Shown here one piece after another: positions 11,268 through 21,907 of a stretch of DNA of 64,000 nt (position 1 is its first letter; each line of letters begins with the position of its first letter). A program made the translations under genes and the position numbers. Source of the stretch: Paraphysoderma sedebokerense (lineage: Eukaryota; Blastocladiomycota; Physodermatomycetes; Physodermatales; Physodermataceae); assembly GCA_025602915.1 (NCBI GenBank), contig JAHLJZ010000092.1:30650-94649 (forward strand). The letters run 5' to 3'. The notes under the pieces were generated by a model. That model worked only from the letters and a program-made list of their open reading frames with translations, searched no databases and was not told the DNA's origin.

Positions 11268-12638
11268 TCAAAGTGGATAAACCACCATTCTCGCACCAGC
11301 AAGGAGTGCTTCTCCAACTACACAAAGAAAGCAGATAACGAGGCCGCAACTGATATACAGTGCTATGAGAGGATAAATGGGTCTTGAAATAATCTTGGCA
11401 AAGATTGATTGAAGGCTATTCAAATGCTGCCTGACATCAATTTTCCAAAAGCGATATACAAGAATAAATAGAATTGTATTTTAGTAGATTAGAATCAGTC
11501 TGCCTTGCCGTTATTATTATAACTTTCGGCTTGGATGCGCTTTAATTTGAGACGTAAGAACAACACTCCAACTGTGTATCCTATAGAGGAACTGTAAACG
11601 CAGGATAGAGGCCACCTCTATTAAGGAATGGACAAGGAGAACGAACAAAAAGAGAAATGAGCGATTCTGCGATCTTTCAATCCATGGCGGCCGACATTTA
11701 TTTGGAGGGAACACTGACCTGCCACCATTCGTCCCAATCTAATGGAAGAACAAAAACACCTAGCCATAAGCCAAGCAGTGCCGCTGCATTCACGTACAAC
11801 ACCGGATGAGAAAGCCTGTTGGACTGTTGTCAGCGAAGTTCACTTAAGATAGATGCGAATAGGAATTAGAACCGTAACGAACATTTCTTCCCATGCTTTA
11901 TCTCGCTTACTGTGTAATATGGAAAGAAAATCCATCTCTATCAATGTCGGAGATATGATGAATGTGGAAACAAACAGCGACAGGAGGTAAGTTTTCAACT
12001 TGTTTCTTTTTGCAGAGTGAAATAGAAAGGTGACTAAGTTAGCATTCTTTCAACCTGATACCGAGTCATCTCATTGACGATATAATATTCTTCGCCATAC
12101 TTACAATACCACAGGGGCTCCAAACATTATAAGAATAAACTGAACTGGAAGCGAACCCAGTAGGGAAAACATGCCATGTTGCAAGATGCTTCCAATCTAA
12201 AATTGGGTATCACTCAGTCAGTTCCCAATATTTGAAAGCAGTCGTAACCTAACTTTTCCAGAATCACCGGTATTCTATGCAAACTCTTCATGAAATCTAA
12301 ATGCAGCAGCACATAGCTTGCAAACATACCAAGCTCGTCTTTCCACTTGCTGTTGCAACGGCCGATATGTTGGATGCATTTCTCTTCCAGTAGTAAGTTC
12401 CTTGTAAAACGGCAGCACCAATAACCCCTGCGCTTACTGTGTATGCTAGAGTCTCTGTAATCTGTTGATCCCCGATTGATATCGATTCATGCTCATGTTT
12501 GTGGAGATCCGGTTGCTTTTTGTGGCATGCTTTAAGCAAGGGAGAGGACACAGCCAGAAGGGCGATGAGGAGGGATAGATTCAAGAGTGGGGCGTTAACC
12601 GAAAATGAAGAGCTTTGGGATTTCATAGTTGTCGACAT
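11268..12638 (-). CDS. GPI11: GPI11/PIG-F, ethanolamine-phosphate transferase subunit
   Basis: PIG-F/Gpi11 is a multi-pass ER membrane protein that stabilises the enzymes adding ethanolamine phosphate to GPI precursors. Minus-strand exons encode an N-terminal membrane segment (LLNLSLLIALLAVSS), ETLAYTVSAGVIGAAVLQGTYYW, then QFILIMFGAPVVL, then KTYLLSLFVSTFIISPTLIE (the conserved TxLxSLxxSxxxxxP block), and LGLWLGVFVLPLDWDEWWQ, the family signature GxWxGAxxxPLDWDRxWQ. A final hydrophobic exon ends at the stop at 11268-11270. The ATG at 12638 is followed closely by a second Met. The central exons were identified by motif, so exact borders are approximate. GPI11 lies in a neighbourhood full of genes for putative GPI-anchored proteins. 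Confidence 0.85.
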
Positions 12639-13664
12639 TGAAAAGCAGTTGCCATTTACTCTACCGAAAGTAGTGAAGATGCAGAGTGTACGGACTGACT
12701 GGACAAAGTTCAGTCTTCGGACGCGGGCGGACAGTCATAATTATATTCTCCGTAATAAAAATAGTCTTCGTATAATCTAGTCTCTGGTTCTTTCATTAGA
12801 CTGAAAACTTAATTGTGTACCAATCTTTAGCTGATTAGACATCCGTCACCACACCATTGGTCTCTGCCCCGTTGGGTTAACAGCGATTGCAACAGGAGAA
12901 TGGACAATCTCGCACGAAATGTCCCAAAAACCATGACAAATTATTTATTAAGGTTATTTAATTTCTTAAAGATCGATTTTCTTTGCCGCAGTTTGAGTCG
13001 GCCCCAATCAACCAAAAAGCTCGAAGCACAAATACATCTGCCTAAGAAACCCATATTGCCAAAATATGTCTAAGTAATTAATCCCAAATATCGGTAATAA
13101 AAAGGACATTTGATATCATTTGATGTGTTGCGAGACACATGCATGTACAGTGGTACAGCATAGTGAGATAATGCTTTTTTTGTTCAAGTCATCGAGGATC
13201 AAAGCTCGATCAAGCAAACATTCATTTGGAACTGAGTAATTATGTAGCTATTTTTAACCAGTCAAACATGCTTTTTTTTGACGGAGCCGTACCAATTCTT
13301 GTTGATGCAGATATCATAATATGGCAATTTTAGCGTATCGGATTAAAGTGTTTTTTTCATACCACAAGCCATAATCATTACCCTGTTGAATAGTGACGAG
13401 GCTGAACAATGTGTGAGCGGCACATACTGGCAGAGTTAGTTTTGTTTATCCGACATCATGATTTTCTCAAAACAATTGTTCCAAGGATGCTTAAATTCAG
13501 CAAACGCAGGGCGTATTGTTCTTTCGCGCAAATGTAGAGTAGCAATTTCGCGACTTGGTCTAAAAATATGAACCGAACAGGGTATAAATACCAGAGTGCC
13601 CAGAACGATACATTTTAACTTTGATAGTTCTGCAATCCTTTCACACCCAGCTCAACGAATAATT
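12639..13664. other. Intergenic region between divergent genes
   Basis: About 1 kb of AT-rich spacer between GPI11 (minus) and the collagen-like gene (plus). It holds T-rich tracts near 13180-13360 and the TATA box at 13583. No gene seen. Confidence 0.45.
13583..13590 (+). promoter_or_regulatory. TATA box of the collagen-like gene
   Basis: ggtataaatacc lies about 80 bp upstream of the ATG at 13665. It is a canonical TATA element. Confidence 0.65.
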
Positions 13665-14444
13665 ATGTATACCAAATCTTTTGCTATCCTACTTATTGCT
13701 TTGGCCGTCTGCAACGTTACAGCACTCCCTCAAAACGGTTCAGGTAGTCCCAAGATCATGACTACCGGAGGAGGATGCTACTCGGTTAGTTTCGACGCCG
13801 GTGGAACAAACAACATAATCTGTGGAAATGGAGAGCCGAAAGTCTCCGACGAAGGAGGTTGTACTACAGTTACTATTCCTGGATCAACATCCAAAGCCAA
13901 AAATTGTGGTGGTTCGTTAGAAGTAAGCAATGGAGAGCCTGTGGCGATTGGTGGTGGTGGAGCACCCGGAAAGGACACTCAACCTGGTGCTGGCAGTGGT
14001 CAACCTGGAAAAGATGGTACCCCCGGCAAACCTAGTAAAGATGGACAACCCGGACCTGGAGACAGTCAGCCTAGTCCCGGTAAAGAAGGAAAGCCTGGAT
14101 CTGGCGGCGGTCAACCTAACAAATGTGTCCCTACTGGCGGAGGTTCTCCTCCTGGTAAAGACGGTACTCCCGGCAATGGTGGAACCCCTGGCAACGACGG
14201 AAAACCCGGCAAAGATGGTGCTCCAGGAAAAGACGGTGCTCCAGGCAATGGTGGTGCTCCAGGTAAAGGTGCCGATCTTGGTAAAGATGGTAAAAACGGT
14301 ACCAATGGTCAGCCTGGTAAGGTCGGTCAACCCGGATCTGGTGGTCAATCCAATAAAGGGGGTACACCTGGAAAAGATGGTAAACCCGGTTCTGATGGCA
14401 GCAGACCAGGTAAAGGTGGCAATCCTGGCAAAGGAGGCCAATAA
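13665..14444 (+). CDS. Secreted collagen-like Gly-X-Y protein
   Basis: Single-exon gene of 259 aa. MYTKSFAILLIALAVCNVTA is a clear signal peptide, which fixes the start at 13665. Residues 25-95 form a small Cys-containing domain (GGGCYSVSFDAGG, IICGNG, GGCTTVTIPG, AKNCGG; four Cys). From about residue 105 to the end the protein is an interrupted collagen-like array of Gly-X-Y triplets, rich in GKDG, PGKD and GQPG. There is one extra Cys (NKCVPTGGG) in the array. No GPI tail is visible. It is probably an extracellular or wall fibre protein. It may be functionally linked to the GPI-type paralogues next door, one of which carries a short GQPG linker. No prolyl hydroxylase was seen in the window. 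Confidence 0.85.
   Translation: MYTKSFAILLIALAVCNVTALPQNGSGSPKIMTTGGGCYSVSFDAGGTNNIICGNGEPKVSDEGGCTTVTIPGSTSKAKNCGGSLEVSNGEPVAIGGGGAPGKDTQPGAGSGQPGKDGTPGKPSKDGQPGPGDSQPSPGKEGKPGSGGGQPNKCVPTGGGSPPGKDGTPGNGGTPGNDGKPGKDGAPGKDGAPGNGGAPGKGADLGKDGKNGTNGQPGKVGQPGSGGQSNKGGTPGKDGKPGSDGSRPGKGGNPGKGGQ
13960..14440 (+). repeat. Collagen-type 9-bp (GGX-X-X) coding repeat
   Basis: Degenerate repeats of nine bases (ggtaaagat, ccaggaaaa and variants) encode the Gly-X-Y triplets. The antisense open frames over this stretch are products of the periodic sequence. Confidence 0.8.
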
Positions 14445-15546
14445 CTTAATCGGGGCTCCCAATAAGCGGCTGGCGTCCGTCAAGTATTTCATGGATACTG
14501 CAAATACTCTTGTCCTTGGTCAATTTAATGTATAATTATGATGTAAATAGCAAGCAATCTGTAAATATCTCAGTTGAATAATAAGTATTGTCGTCAGTTG
14601 AAAGGCTAAGTGCCATTCTACCTATCCAAAGCACTATTAAATAACATCCAAAATCGCGCGCAAGTCATTATTATCTAGTACTCTCGACTTTTCATGCAGC
14701 TCACATAAGGATATGATAGTCAGTAACTGGCTTTAAAGTCGAATTTTCAATGATATCAGACTATCAGTATTGTGCCTAAAGATAGGATTTTATCAAGTCC
14801 CACCAAACACAAAGCCCAGATATTGAGAGAACAATGTATCTCCTTTGATTTAAAGATTTATTACGACATAATCAATCAGCATATAATCAGTTCCTCTGAT
14901 TCAATTAGTTTTCGTGGTGATTTAAATTAAACATATACAGTCAACCTCGCTGCACAAAGTGCTGGTAACTGAAATGACTAAAAATGACGAATAGCTAAAT
15001 CTCCACTTTTCGAAACAAGTTTTGGTGTGTCGATTTTGCTTCGGATAATCTTTTAGTTTCGTCCTTTTTGGCCCATCGTGAGTTCTTTTACCCGAACCAT
15101 GACATTGACGTAGACTGTGCTTGCACCTCGTGAAGCGTGTTAAGAGAGAAGGGACGTTCGTTGGCATGTGTGGCCTCATTATGTTGTCAAAATACCAATG
15201 CTTGCAACAGAATAGTTGCATGAATTTTGACAGCTAAGCCATAAGCTAACGAAAAGAAATTGTATGAAACTTATACCCAGTAAGAACGATTGAACTTTGA
15301 CAAGTGAAAACTATTAATATTTAATTTCGACAGGTCAATATACATGTAGGGAATGCTCAAGGAAAACTGTCATCTAGAATTGACATCAAGCTCCTGTGAA
15401 GGAATTTATTGTAATTTGTTTTAAATACCCATAAAAAATTATGGCATTACTCAAAGACAATGTCACTTAACAACAAATTACTCTAAACAAAATCTATGTT
15501 CCTAAGTGTAACCACATCATACCACATCATACCACATCATAGTAAC
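14445..15546. other. Intergenic region between convergent genes
   Basis: Spacer between the 3' ends of the collagen-like gene (plus) and the first cluster paralogue (minus). A 99-codon minus-strand frame at 14922-15221 shows no family motif or signal peptide. A short tandem repeat lies at 15511. Confidence 0.4.
15511..15540. repeat. Three perfect copies of a 10-bp unit
   Basis: accacatcat is repeated three times in tandem just downstream of the stop codon of the minus-strand gene ending at 15547. It is probably a 3' UTR microsatellite. Confidence 0.8.
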
Positions 15547-16324
15547 CTAAAGATATAAGGCGGTACCGACAAGCATCGATAGTAGGGTGATACTTGCAAC
15601 AGCAGTTTGTGCACCGCTAACTTTATCGTTCTTTGCTGCCTCGCCATTACTGGAAGCTTCGACCTTAGAGCCACCACTTTTTTGCTTGGCGTTGTCAGTA
15701 GTAGCACTGGCACCGGAGTAAACAGCAGGGGGATTTGCTACTTGGTAGGTAGAAGCTTTTCCGCAGAAGTTCGATACGTGACCTTGTTGAGCGGCAATTT
15801 CAGCAACCATATTGGGGCAGTTGTTGTAGCAAACTGCGACTTCTCTAGCATTATGGCAGAGACATTGATAATATCTCGCTTGATCAGTTTTTTCATGCGG
15901 ATTACAGTGAGTTGCGACAATATCACGAGAACGATCAAGACATGCGTTGACAATATGCGAGGCACTGCATGTTTTTGGGGCGGATTGACTAGGTTGGTTG
16001 TTGTGGCCAGGCTGATATTGATCATTGCGGACAGGTTGATGCTGATCATTGCGGCCAGGACCCTCAATGTGCCCAGGATAAACGGTGTTTCCGTTTTGGA
16101 CGCATCTCGGAAGAATTAATTGAGCAACTTGCCAAGTACCTATAAGGTTTAATTATTAATACTGATGATAAGAGGCCTTATTCAGGAATAACAATTTTGT
16201 ACATACCGTGGGCACACATTTGATAATGAGTTTGGTTGAGACATTGCTGATGACCTGGAACACAAGCATTGGTTAAACCAGCGAGGAAGACGACAGCGAA
16301 CAAGCTGAGAAGAATCGATTTCAT
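15547..16324 (-). CDS. GPI-type two-module Cys-rich surface protein, paralogue A
   Basis: Exons 16324-16207 and 16139-15547 join in phase within a Gly codon. The signal peptide MKSILLSLFAVVFLAGLTNA precedes module 1 (CVPGHQQCLNQTHYQMC...TW...PRC; four Cys, CBM19-like pattern). A Pro/Asn/Gln linker with degenerate RNDQHQP/RNDQYQP units follows. Module 2 has eight Cys: KTC, NACLDRSRDI, THC, YYQCLC, VAVCYNNCPN, SNFC. Module 2 resembles the fungal 'GPI anchored serine-threonine rich' family (CLC...CxNNCP...C). The tail is Ser/Thr/Lys-rich and ends in a hydrophobic segment, AVASITLLSMLVGTALYL, typical of GPI addition. It is likely wall or membrane anchored, with GPI11 nearby in the same window. 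Confidence 0.82.
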
Positions 16325-17360
16325 GTTGATACAGTTCTTGCAGTCAATTGAGATTGCTCTACGGAATGGGGAAACTGTGCCCCTTTTATCAAGTCGACAC
16401 TGAACATTGAATCTGGTCCTGAAACAAATTTCGGATTAAAACTCAAGACAAAATTTCGGAATATCTTTTCTTCGACACGTTTAGCCAATCGCATGAAATT
16501 ATCCGAGATATGCTTAACACATCGAGTCATCGACAATCGACGCGATGCGAAAGGGGGAGGCCACTGACAAGCCATGCAAGCCTGAATCCTAAACCGATGC
16601 TCTGCGCAGTGCAACATGCGAAGAAGACTGCAAAAAAATAGTAGGATAGTCCAAGGTAAAAATATAACAGATTAAATTCTTCCTTGCTTCAACATTGTGT
16701 CACATCATGCTTAGAAGCAGCTTTTTAATTCCTAAACCATGGGTTCTAAGATGCCAGTTTTACTTACCCAGGCATTTTTATTTCTATTCCAGATAGAGTA
16801 AATAATTATAGTAACATAAAGTGTCTTAAAATTACTTACTCAACTTTGTGAACTGTTTACCCCTCTCATAACTGATAACTCTGTTTTTCGTGGGTCCTTT
16901 GATTCATCAAATATGTGTTTAAAATACGATATACTTTCGGAACACCTTAATTCAATTAACACTTTAAGCAGCGGATGGCTCTTGCATTGATGAAGAACGC
17001 AGCGATATGCGATTAATAATGTGAATTGCAGAACTAAAGGATTCATCGCGTCTTGCATGTATAGTGCAACTTGGGATTACACTCAAACAAAAATGTATCC
17101 TACACATACCCCTACCCTGTACACAGTTTAAAACGATTGAAATTATTCAAAAGAAAACCATGAATAAATAGTTTTTCGATGTCACATATATTTGCAATGC
17201 CTTGAGAATTTTCATTAAGTACTGATATTGAACTCTTGCGTAGTAATAGTATTCATTGTATTTCATTTAAATACATATTTACAAAAACATGCCAAGACAT
17301 TGTCACCTGACAGCAAATCACTCCAAACCAATCTCTACGTCTTGAATGTATTAGGTTAGA
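16325..17360. other. Intergenic region between paralogues A and B
   Basis: About 1 kb separates the 5' end of A from the 3' end of B. The first 200 bases resemble the upstream region of B (shared strings around the TATA box and gtttagcc), consistent with a duplication that included the promoter. No further gene seen. Confidence 0.45.
16384..16390 (-). promoter_or_regulatory. TATA box of paralogue A
   Basis: Minus-strand gataaaaggggc lies about 60 bp upstream of the ATG. The adjoining aaaggggca string recurs before paralogue B. Confidence 0.5.
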
Positions 17361-18146
17361 TCACATCACACTAACATCAAAGTATAAGGCGGTACCGAGA
17401 AGTATCGATAGTAGCGTAATACTTGCAGCAGCAGTTTGTGAACCGCTTACTATATCGTTTATTGCTACCCCCTCACTACTGGAAGCTTCGACATTAGAAC
17501 TACTACTTGGTTGCTTGGCATTGTCAGGGGTGCCATCAGACTGACCAGCAGGAGGGTTTGCCACTTGGTCGTAGGTAGAAGCTTTTCCGCATAAGTGCGA
17601 CACTTGACCTTCCTGGGCGGCAATTTCAGCAACCATATTGGGGCAGTTGTTGTAACAAACAGCAACTTCTCTAGCGTTGTGACAAAGACATTGATAATAT
17701 CTCGCTTGGTCAGTGTTTTCAACCGGCTTACATGAAGTTTCCACGATATGACTTGAGCGATCAAGACATGCATTGACAAGTTCCAAGGCACTGTATGTTT
17801 GTGGAGTGGATTGACTAGGCGGATCGTTACGGCCAGGTTGGCCGTTATTGCCGTTATTGCCGGGCTGGCCGTCGCTGCCAGGACTCTCAAGTTGCCCAGG
17901 ATAAACAGTGTCTTCGTTTTGTACATATCTTGTTAGAATCAATTGAGGAACTTGCCAATTACCTATGACGGTGGATTTTTAATATCGATGACACGAGCAC
18001 TCAATTCAAGATAAATTATTTTTCTTACCGTGGGCACACATTCGAAAATCAGTTTGGTTGAGACATTGCTGATGACCGGAAACACAAGCGTTAGTTGAGC
18101 CAGAGAGGAGGGCGATAGCAAACAAACTGAGAAGAGTCGATTTCAT
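17361..18146 (-). CDS. GPI-type two-module Cys-rich surface protein, paralogue B
   Basis: Paralogue of the gene at 15547-16324, with the same intron position and the same order: signal peptide MKSTLLSLFAIALLSGSTNA, module 1 (CVSGHQQCLNQTDFRMC), linker, module 2 (NACLDRSSHIVETSC, YYQCLCHNAREVAVCYNNCPN) and hydrophobic tail. Two cysteines present in A are replaced by Tyr: the last of module 1 (PRC to TRY) and the first of module 2 (KTC to QTY). The linker is longer and collagen-like (GSDGQPGNNGNNGQPG). After the hydrophobic segment five extra residues (FDVSVM-type end) are present, slightly unusual for GPI signals. Surface anchoring is inferred. Confidence 0.8.
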
Positions 18147-18671
18147 GTTGATATAATGCTTGTACAATATATGTAATCGTCAATTGAGATTGCTCTCCTC
18201 AACTGGGAAGCTTTGCCCCTTTATAGTCTCAGCTGTACATAGACCAGAGTTAAACAACAAAGGAAAGATCAGAACGCAGTTCGGAATATCACCTCTTCAA
18301 CCGGTTTAGCCCATGCCATGGAATTATCCGAAATGCGCTTAACATATCGATAATCTACGCGATGCGAGGAGAATAGCCACTCACCGGGATCAACTGCGAT
18401 GGAAGCCAGAATGTAAAGCGGCACACTGCGTAATGTAACGACGATTGTAAAAAGTGGGAAAATGTTATAAAGGTAGGAATACACAACCACATTACCCCAT
18501 CACCAACTTTAACATTGTGGCACTTCATGATTCCATGCAGCTGTTAACTCGGGATCCAAATTCCTGACCGATGGGTTCAAGACGGAAGTTTTATTTAACC
18601 AGGAACGTTATTTTTATCCGCAATATAGGGTAATTAATGGTAATAATATAAAAGAACAAGACTAAGTTCTC
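18147..18671. other. Intergenic region with promoter of paralogue B
   Basis: It contains the TATA element near 18222 and a stretch similar to the upstream region of paralogue A (for example accggtttagccc). No gene seen. Confidence 0.4.
18219..18225 (-). promoter_or_regulatory. TATA box of paralogue B
   Basis: Minus-strand ctataaaggggcaaag, 73-79 bp upstream of the ATG, close in sequence to the element of paralogue A. Confidence 0.55.
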
Positions 18672-19184
18672 TCAGATATATAAGGCCATGCCAGCTAGTA
18701 ATACAAGTAGTGTAACACCAGTGACCACAGTTTGAGCACTACTCTCCTTTTCTTTCTTAACTTTCGCTACTTCACTGTCATCAGAAGGTTCAGCAGTAGG
18801 GATGTCACTCACTTTTCTGGTACCACCAGTAGATGAAGTAGGGACTGAATTGACAGAGCTGGTAGAAGTTGGTAATGGGTTAAGAGCTGAAGCTGCACCG
18901 CAAAAGCTCGTAACTTGACTCTGCTGAATTGCCATTTCAGCAACCATATTGGGACAGTTGTTGTAACAGAGAGCCGTATCTCTAGCGTTATCGCAAAGGC
19001 ACTGATACCATCTGGCTTGGTTAGTCCTTTCGAGGGGGTCACATAAAGTTGCCTTTAAAAGGCGAGAGCGGTCAAGACAGGCATTGACAATTGAGAGAGC
19101 ATTACAAGTTTGTTGGGCCGAAGTGCCTTGAAAACCGATGGCCGCAAGGACGAAAATAATCCAGACAGTGTTAGCGGAACGCAT
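18672..19184 (-). CDS. GPI-type Cys-rich protein, module 2 only (paralogue C)
   Basis: Single-exon gene of 170 aa. The signal peptide MRSANTVWIIFVLAAIGFQGTSA leads directly into module 2: QQTCNALSIVNACLDRSRLLKATLC, RWYQCLCDNARDTALCYNNCPN, VTSFC. All eight cysteines of paralogue A's module 2 are kept. There is no module 1 and no intron. A Ser/Thr-rich stalk with charged patches follows, then a hydrophobic C-terminus (VVTGVTLLVLLAGMALYI) typical for GPI attachment. Together with the module-1-only gene at 10551-10837 it shows that the two modules exist separately and fused in the same neighbourhood. The molecular role is unknown. Confidence 0.82.
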   Translation of the reverse strand: MRSANTVWIIFVLAAIGFQGTSAQQTCNALSIVNACLDRSRLLKATLCDPLERTNQARWYQCLCDNARDTALCYNNCPNMVAEMAIQQSQVTSFCGAASALNPLPTSTSSVNSVPTSSTGGTRKVSDIPTAEPSDDSEVAKVKKEKESSAQTVVTGVTLLVLLAGMALYI

Positions 19185-19964
19185 ATTTATTTTTCAGTGT
19201 GTTACACAAGAGGATGGAAATCCGTTTTATAACTGGGATGAAGTGATAGAAATTTCTTTACAGAACGCCAGTTTGTTGTACGTTTCCATTTTAAGTATCA
19301 GCGAGGAGCAGCTGACGCTTTGTACGGATCTTCGCGAAGAAATGGCATTGATGTGATGTGCTCGAAACAGTCACCATAACAACTCTGTGAAAATATTTCT
19401 CGGTAATAAATGGTTTCGGGAAGATCATACAAACAGCGTTCTGCTTCAAATGTTTCCCTTTCACCCATTGCTATGTCTAACCGCTATCCCACCGGAGAAC
19501 TCTGCCATTCTTGGTGGCATCAACTCATCAACTCATCATAGGTTTTTAAATATGACGGCCTTCGCTTAAGAAATAAAACTAACCGTTGGAACGAATTGAC
19601 AGTTGAAGAAAGAGTCGAAGACGAGAGTAAACCCTCGTCATAAAAATTCTAAAGGATGGACATTTTCCTTTCCGATACAATAACGCCTATATTTCCTATC
19701 TATTCCGGCCGTTAAACATTTACCTTCACCAATATATTTTCATGAATAATATCTTCCGACGCACGCCAGCTTAATGTAAAAACGATCATCATTTTTTTTT
19801 TCCGAATCTGCAGTACAAAGGAGTACAAACTCTACAAAAGGCTGTGCATGCGGCATCGAAGTTTAAGCATCGTGACGTCATAGTTCTTCTATAGGTGACT
19901 GGTGGTGAATATCCAACAGTTCATATATATGTGGGTTTACTCTTACGGAAATTATCAGCACAAA
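19185..19964. other. Intergenic region between divergent genes
   Basis: It holds the paralogue C promoter and the leader of the next plus-strand gene. Short open frames at 19138-19569 have no recognisable content. Confidence 0.4.
19225..19231 (-). promoter_or_regulatory. TATA box of paralogue C
   Basis: Minus-strand gttataaaacgg lies about 45 bp upstream of the ATG at 19184. Confidence 0.45.
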
Positions 19965-21624
19965 ATGATTACTGCACAAAGTTTGAACGAACCTGGTTAG
20001 TGGATTTTCTATATCTACTGTCTGCATGTTGACACCCGTGTGACATTGTGGTTTCGCGATCATAGAAACCTATTTTCAAAAGCCTCTCCGAGTTCGGAAG
20101 GCGGTATCGAGTTCGACTGAATTGAGAGAATCTCGTACAGAACTGGGCTATCTTAACAATAGATTTTTCAGTATTCAAACGCATCTTGGGACTTTCTTGT
20201 CAACAACAAATGTTGAGTCCAGACCGGAGATTTGTGTATCACCTCAACGGAAACCGTTTCACCTCTCGAAACCCTCCGTCAACTCCGCCGAACTGTCGAC
20301 TTCGAGTGAATTGGAATCTCTGGATTTAATCTTTACGCAACCCTTCCATCCTGCTGTTATATCATGTGTTAGTAACGAATTCAACGGAACGAGACCAATG
20401 TACTTGAAACTTATTCCGGTGTCCACCGAATCTGAACCAACGATATTCGCCATACAAGCGGTGGACAAATTGTCATTTCAGCCGTTGTCGTTGTTCCTAG
20501 AGGCTGACGTGGACAACGTCAAGTTCGTTGAACGAAAAAGTATCCACGATGTACATGCATTGGGAATGTTCATCATTGAGAAAATAGAGAGAGTTCGGGT
20601 GTTGAGTATGTCGGAGTGTGGGATATCGACCTGGATACAGAATGTTTCGGTACAGTCCGATCGGGGTTTGGAGAATTCGGAGACAGAGAAATGGCTCTTA
20701 CGAAACGAAGATAGCAAACCAGAATTAACTGAAACATTATCCAAACAGTGGATACGCCATCAAATACCTACTTTGCAAGATGAAGTGAAGTCGCGTAACG
20801 TTCTCTTCGTTGTTTCCATTAATCACTTTCCCATTAATGAAATCAAAAATGTCGTTTACATTCCGTGTGCACCTCGTCCAAGTATGCAAACTCATGCCCT
20901 CTTCGATTCGCACGGAAGAACTTATCACCAGGCGGAGCAGTTCGATGCCTATAAAATTCATGATTTGCTAGAAATCCCTTCTGATCGGATATTTCTGACG
21001 AACGACTTGTTATCGGGCTACGTTCAAATTAGGCGCGATAATATGTTGATGTCATTGTTACCGCTCATCATTTTGAATGTGTATCCAATCAACTCGATGC
21101 TTTTAATCGATACAAATCGCAGTGTGAAGAGCTTGTATCAAAGTACTTTGGGAGCTGGAGAGGACTCGGATCACCATGGCAAAATATCCGTTGTGTCGTT
21201 GATTTCGGATGAATTCGTGACCCATCATGATGTGAGCGTTCCGTTGTCGAGACTCCTTATCCCGACTTCCTTGACGACTGATACCAGCGATTCAACGACA
21301 TTGCCCCCAAGAAAATCAGAAACCTTATCAAATTGTATTATGGATGACTTACGCAGTTATATCAAGAATGTTATAATGCCGTTCTACAGGCCTAAATGCA
21401 TCTTGCTTGTTCCAAATGACAATCTGGCGGAAAGATTTTTGGAGAGGGAATGCGTCAAGGATGCGTACGGGAATTGTATCCTGAGAATGGAGAGGGAAGA
21501 GTTAGGCGGAGAAGATAATTTATCTCCAATTACAGTGAGATGCCTTGATGACGGAGTCTTAAAGAGCGGCTATGTAGAATGGGGATGTGTCGGCGGTCAA
21601 AATGATGTACCATGGGATCAGTAA
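19965..21624 (+). CDS. Uncharacterised protein of about 530 aa
   Basis: A small first exon (19965-19995, MITAQSLNEP) joins in phase, through a 70-nt intron with GT at 19996 and TAG at 20063-20065, to a long uninterrupted exon ending at TAA 21622-21624. I do not recognise the family. The N-terminal third contains FFSIQTHLGTFLSTT and later PLSLFLEADVDNVKFVERKS. These are spaced a little like beta-trefoil (fascin/FRG1-type) repeats, but this is weak. The middle has VLFVVSINHFPINEIKNVVYIPCAPRP and DIHDLLEI-like text, suggesting an alpha/beta fold. The end is acidic. No signal peptide, membrane segment or catalytic motif is visible. The long open frame and the in-phase intron make it a credible gene. 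Confidence 0.7.
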
Positions 21625-21907
21625 ATTTTAGCCGCGATTCCGAATGTGAGGTGGCGATCCTGTACTATATTAATGAATAATGAATAATATATTGTGGGCA
21701 TTGTGCCGTTTGACGTGATGTGTGAGACGAAGGCTGTTCCATGGGATAGAGCAATGGCAGTGGTGATTAGGATATAGGTAGAAAGTAGAACTTCTGGATG
21801 TAATTGTAGTCATTAACCATTGTGGCGATAGCGCAAGCGTGTAGTCCGCTTAGTGCTGGTTGGTAATACACTAACATATTGAACAGAATATCTACAATCA
21901 ATCGAAA

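Noticed and set aside
13917-14492. Open frames on both strands over the collagen-like gene
   Set aside because: Codon periodicity of nine bases keeps other frames open; only the sense frame has a signal peptide and Gly-X-Y logic.
14922-15221. 99-codon minus-strand frame
   Set aside because: No signal peptide, domain or splice partners; lies in a convergent intergenic spacer.
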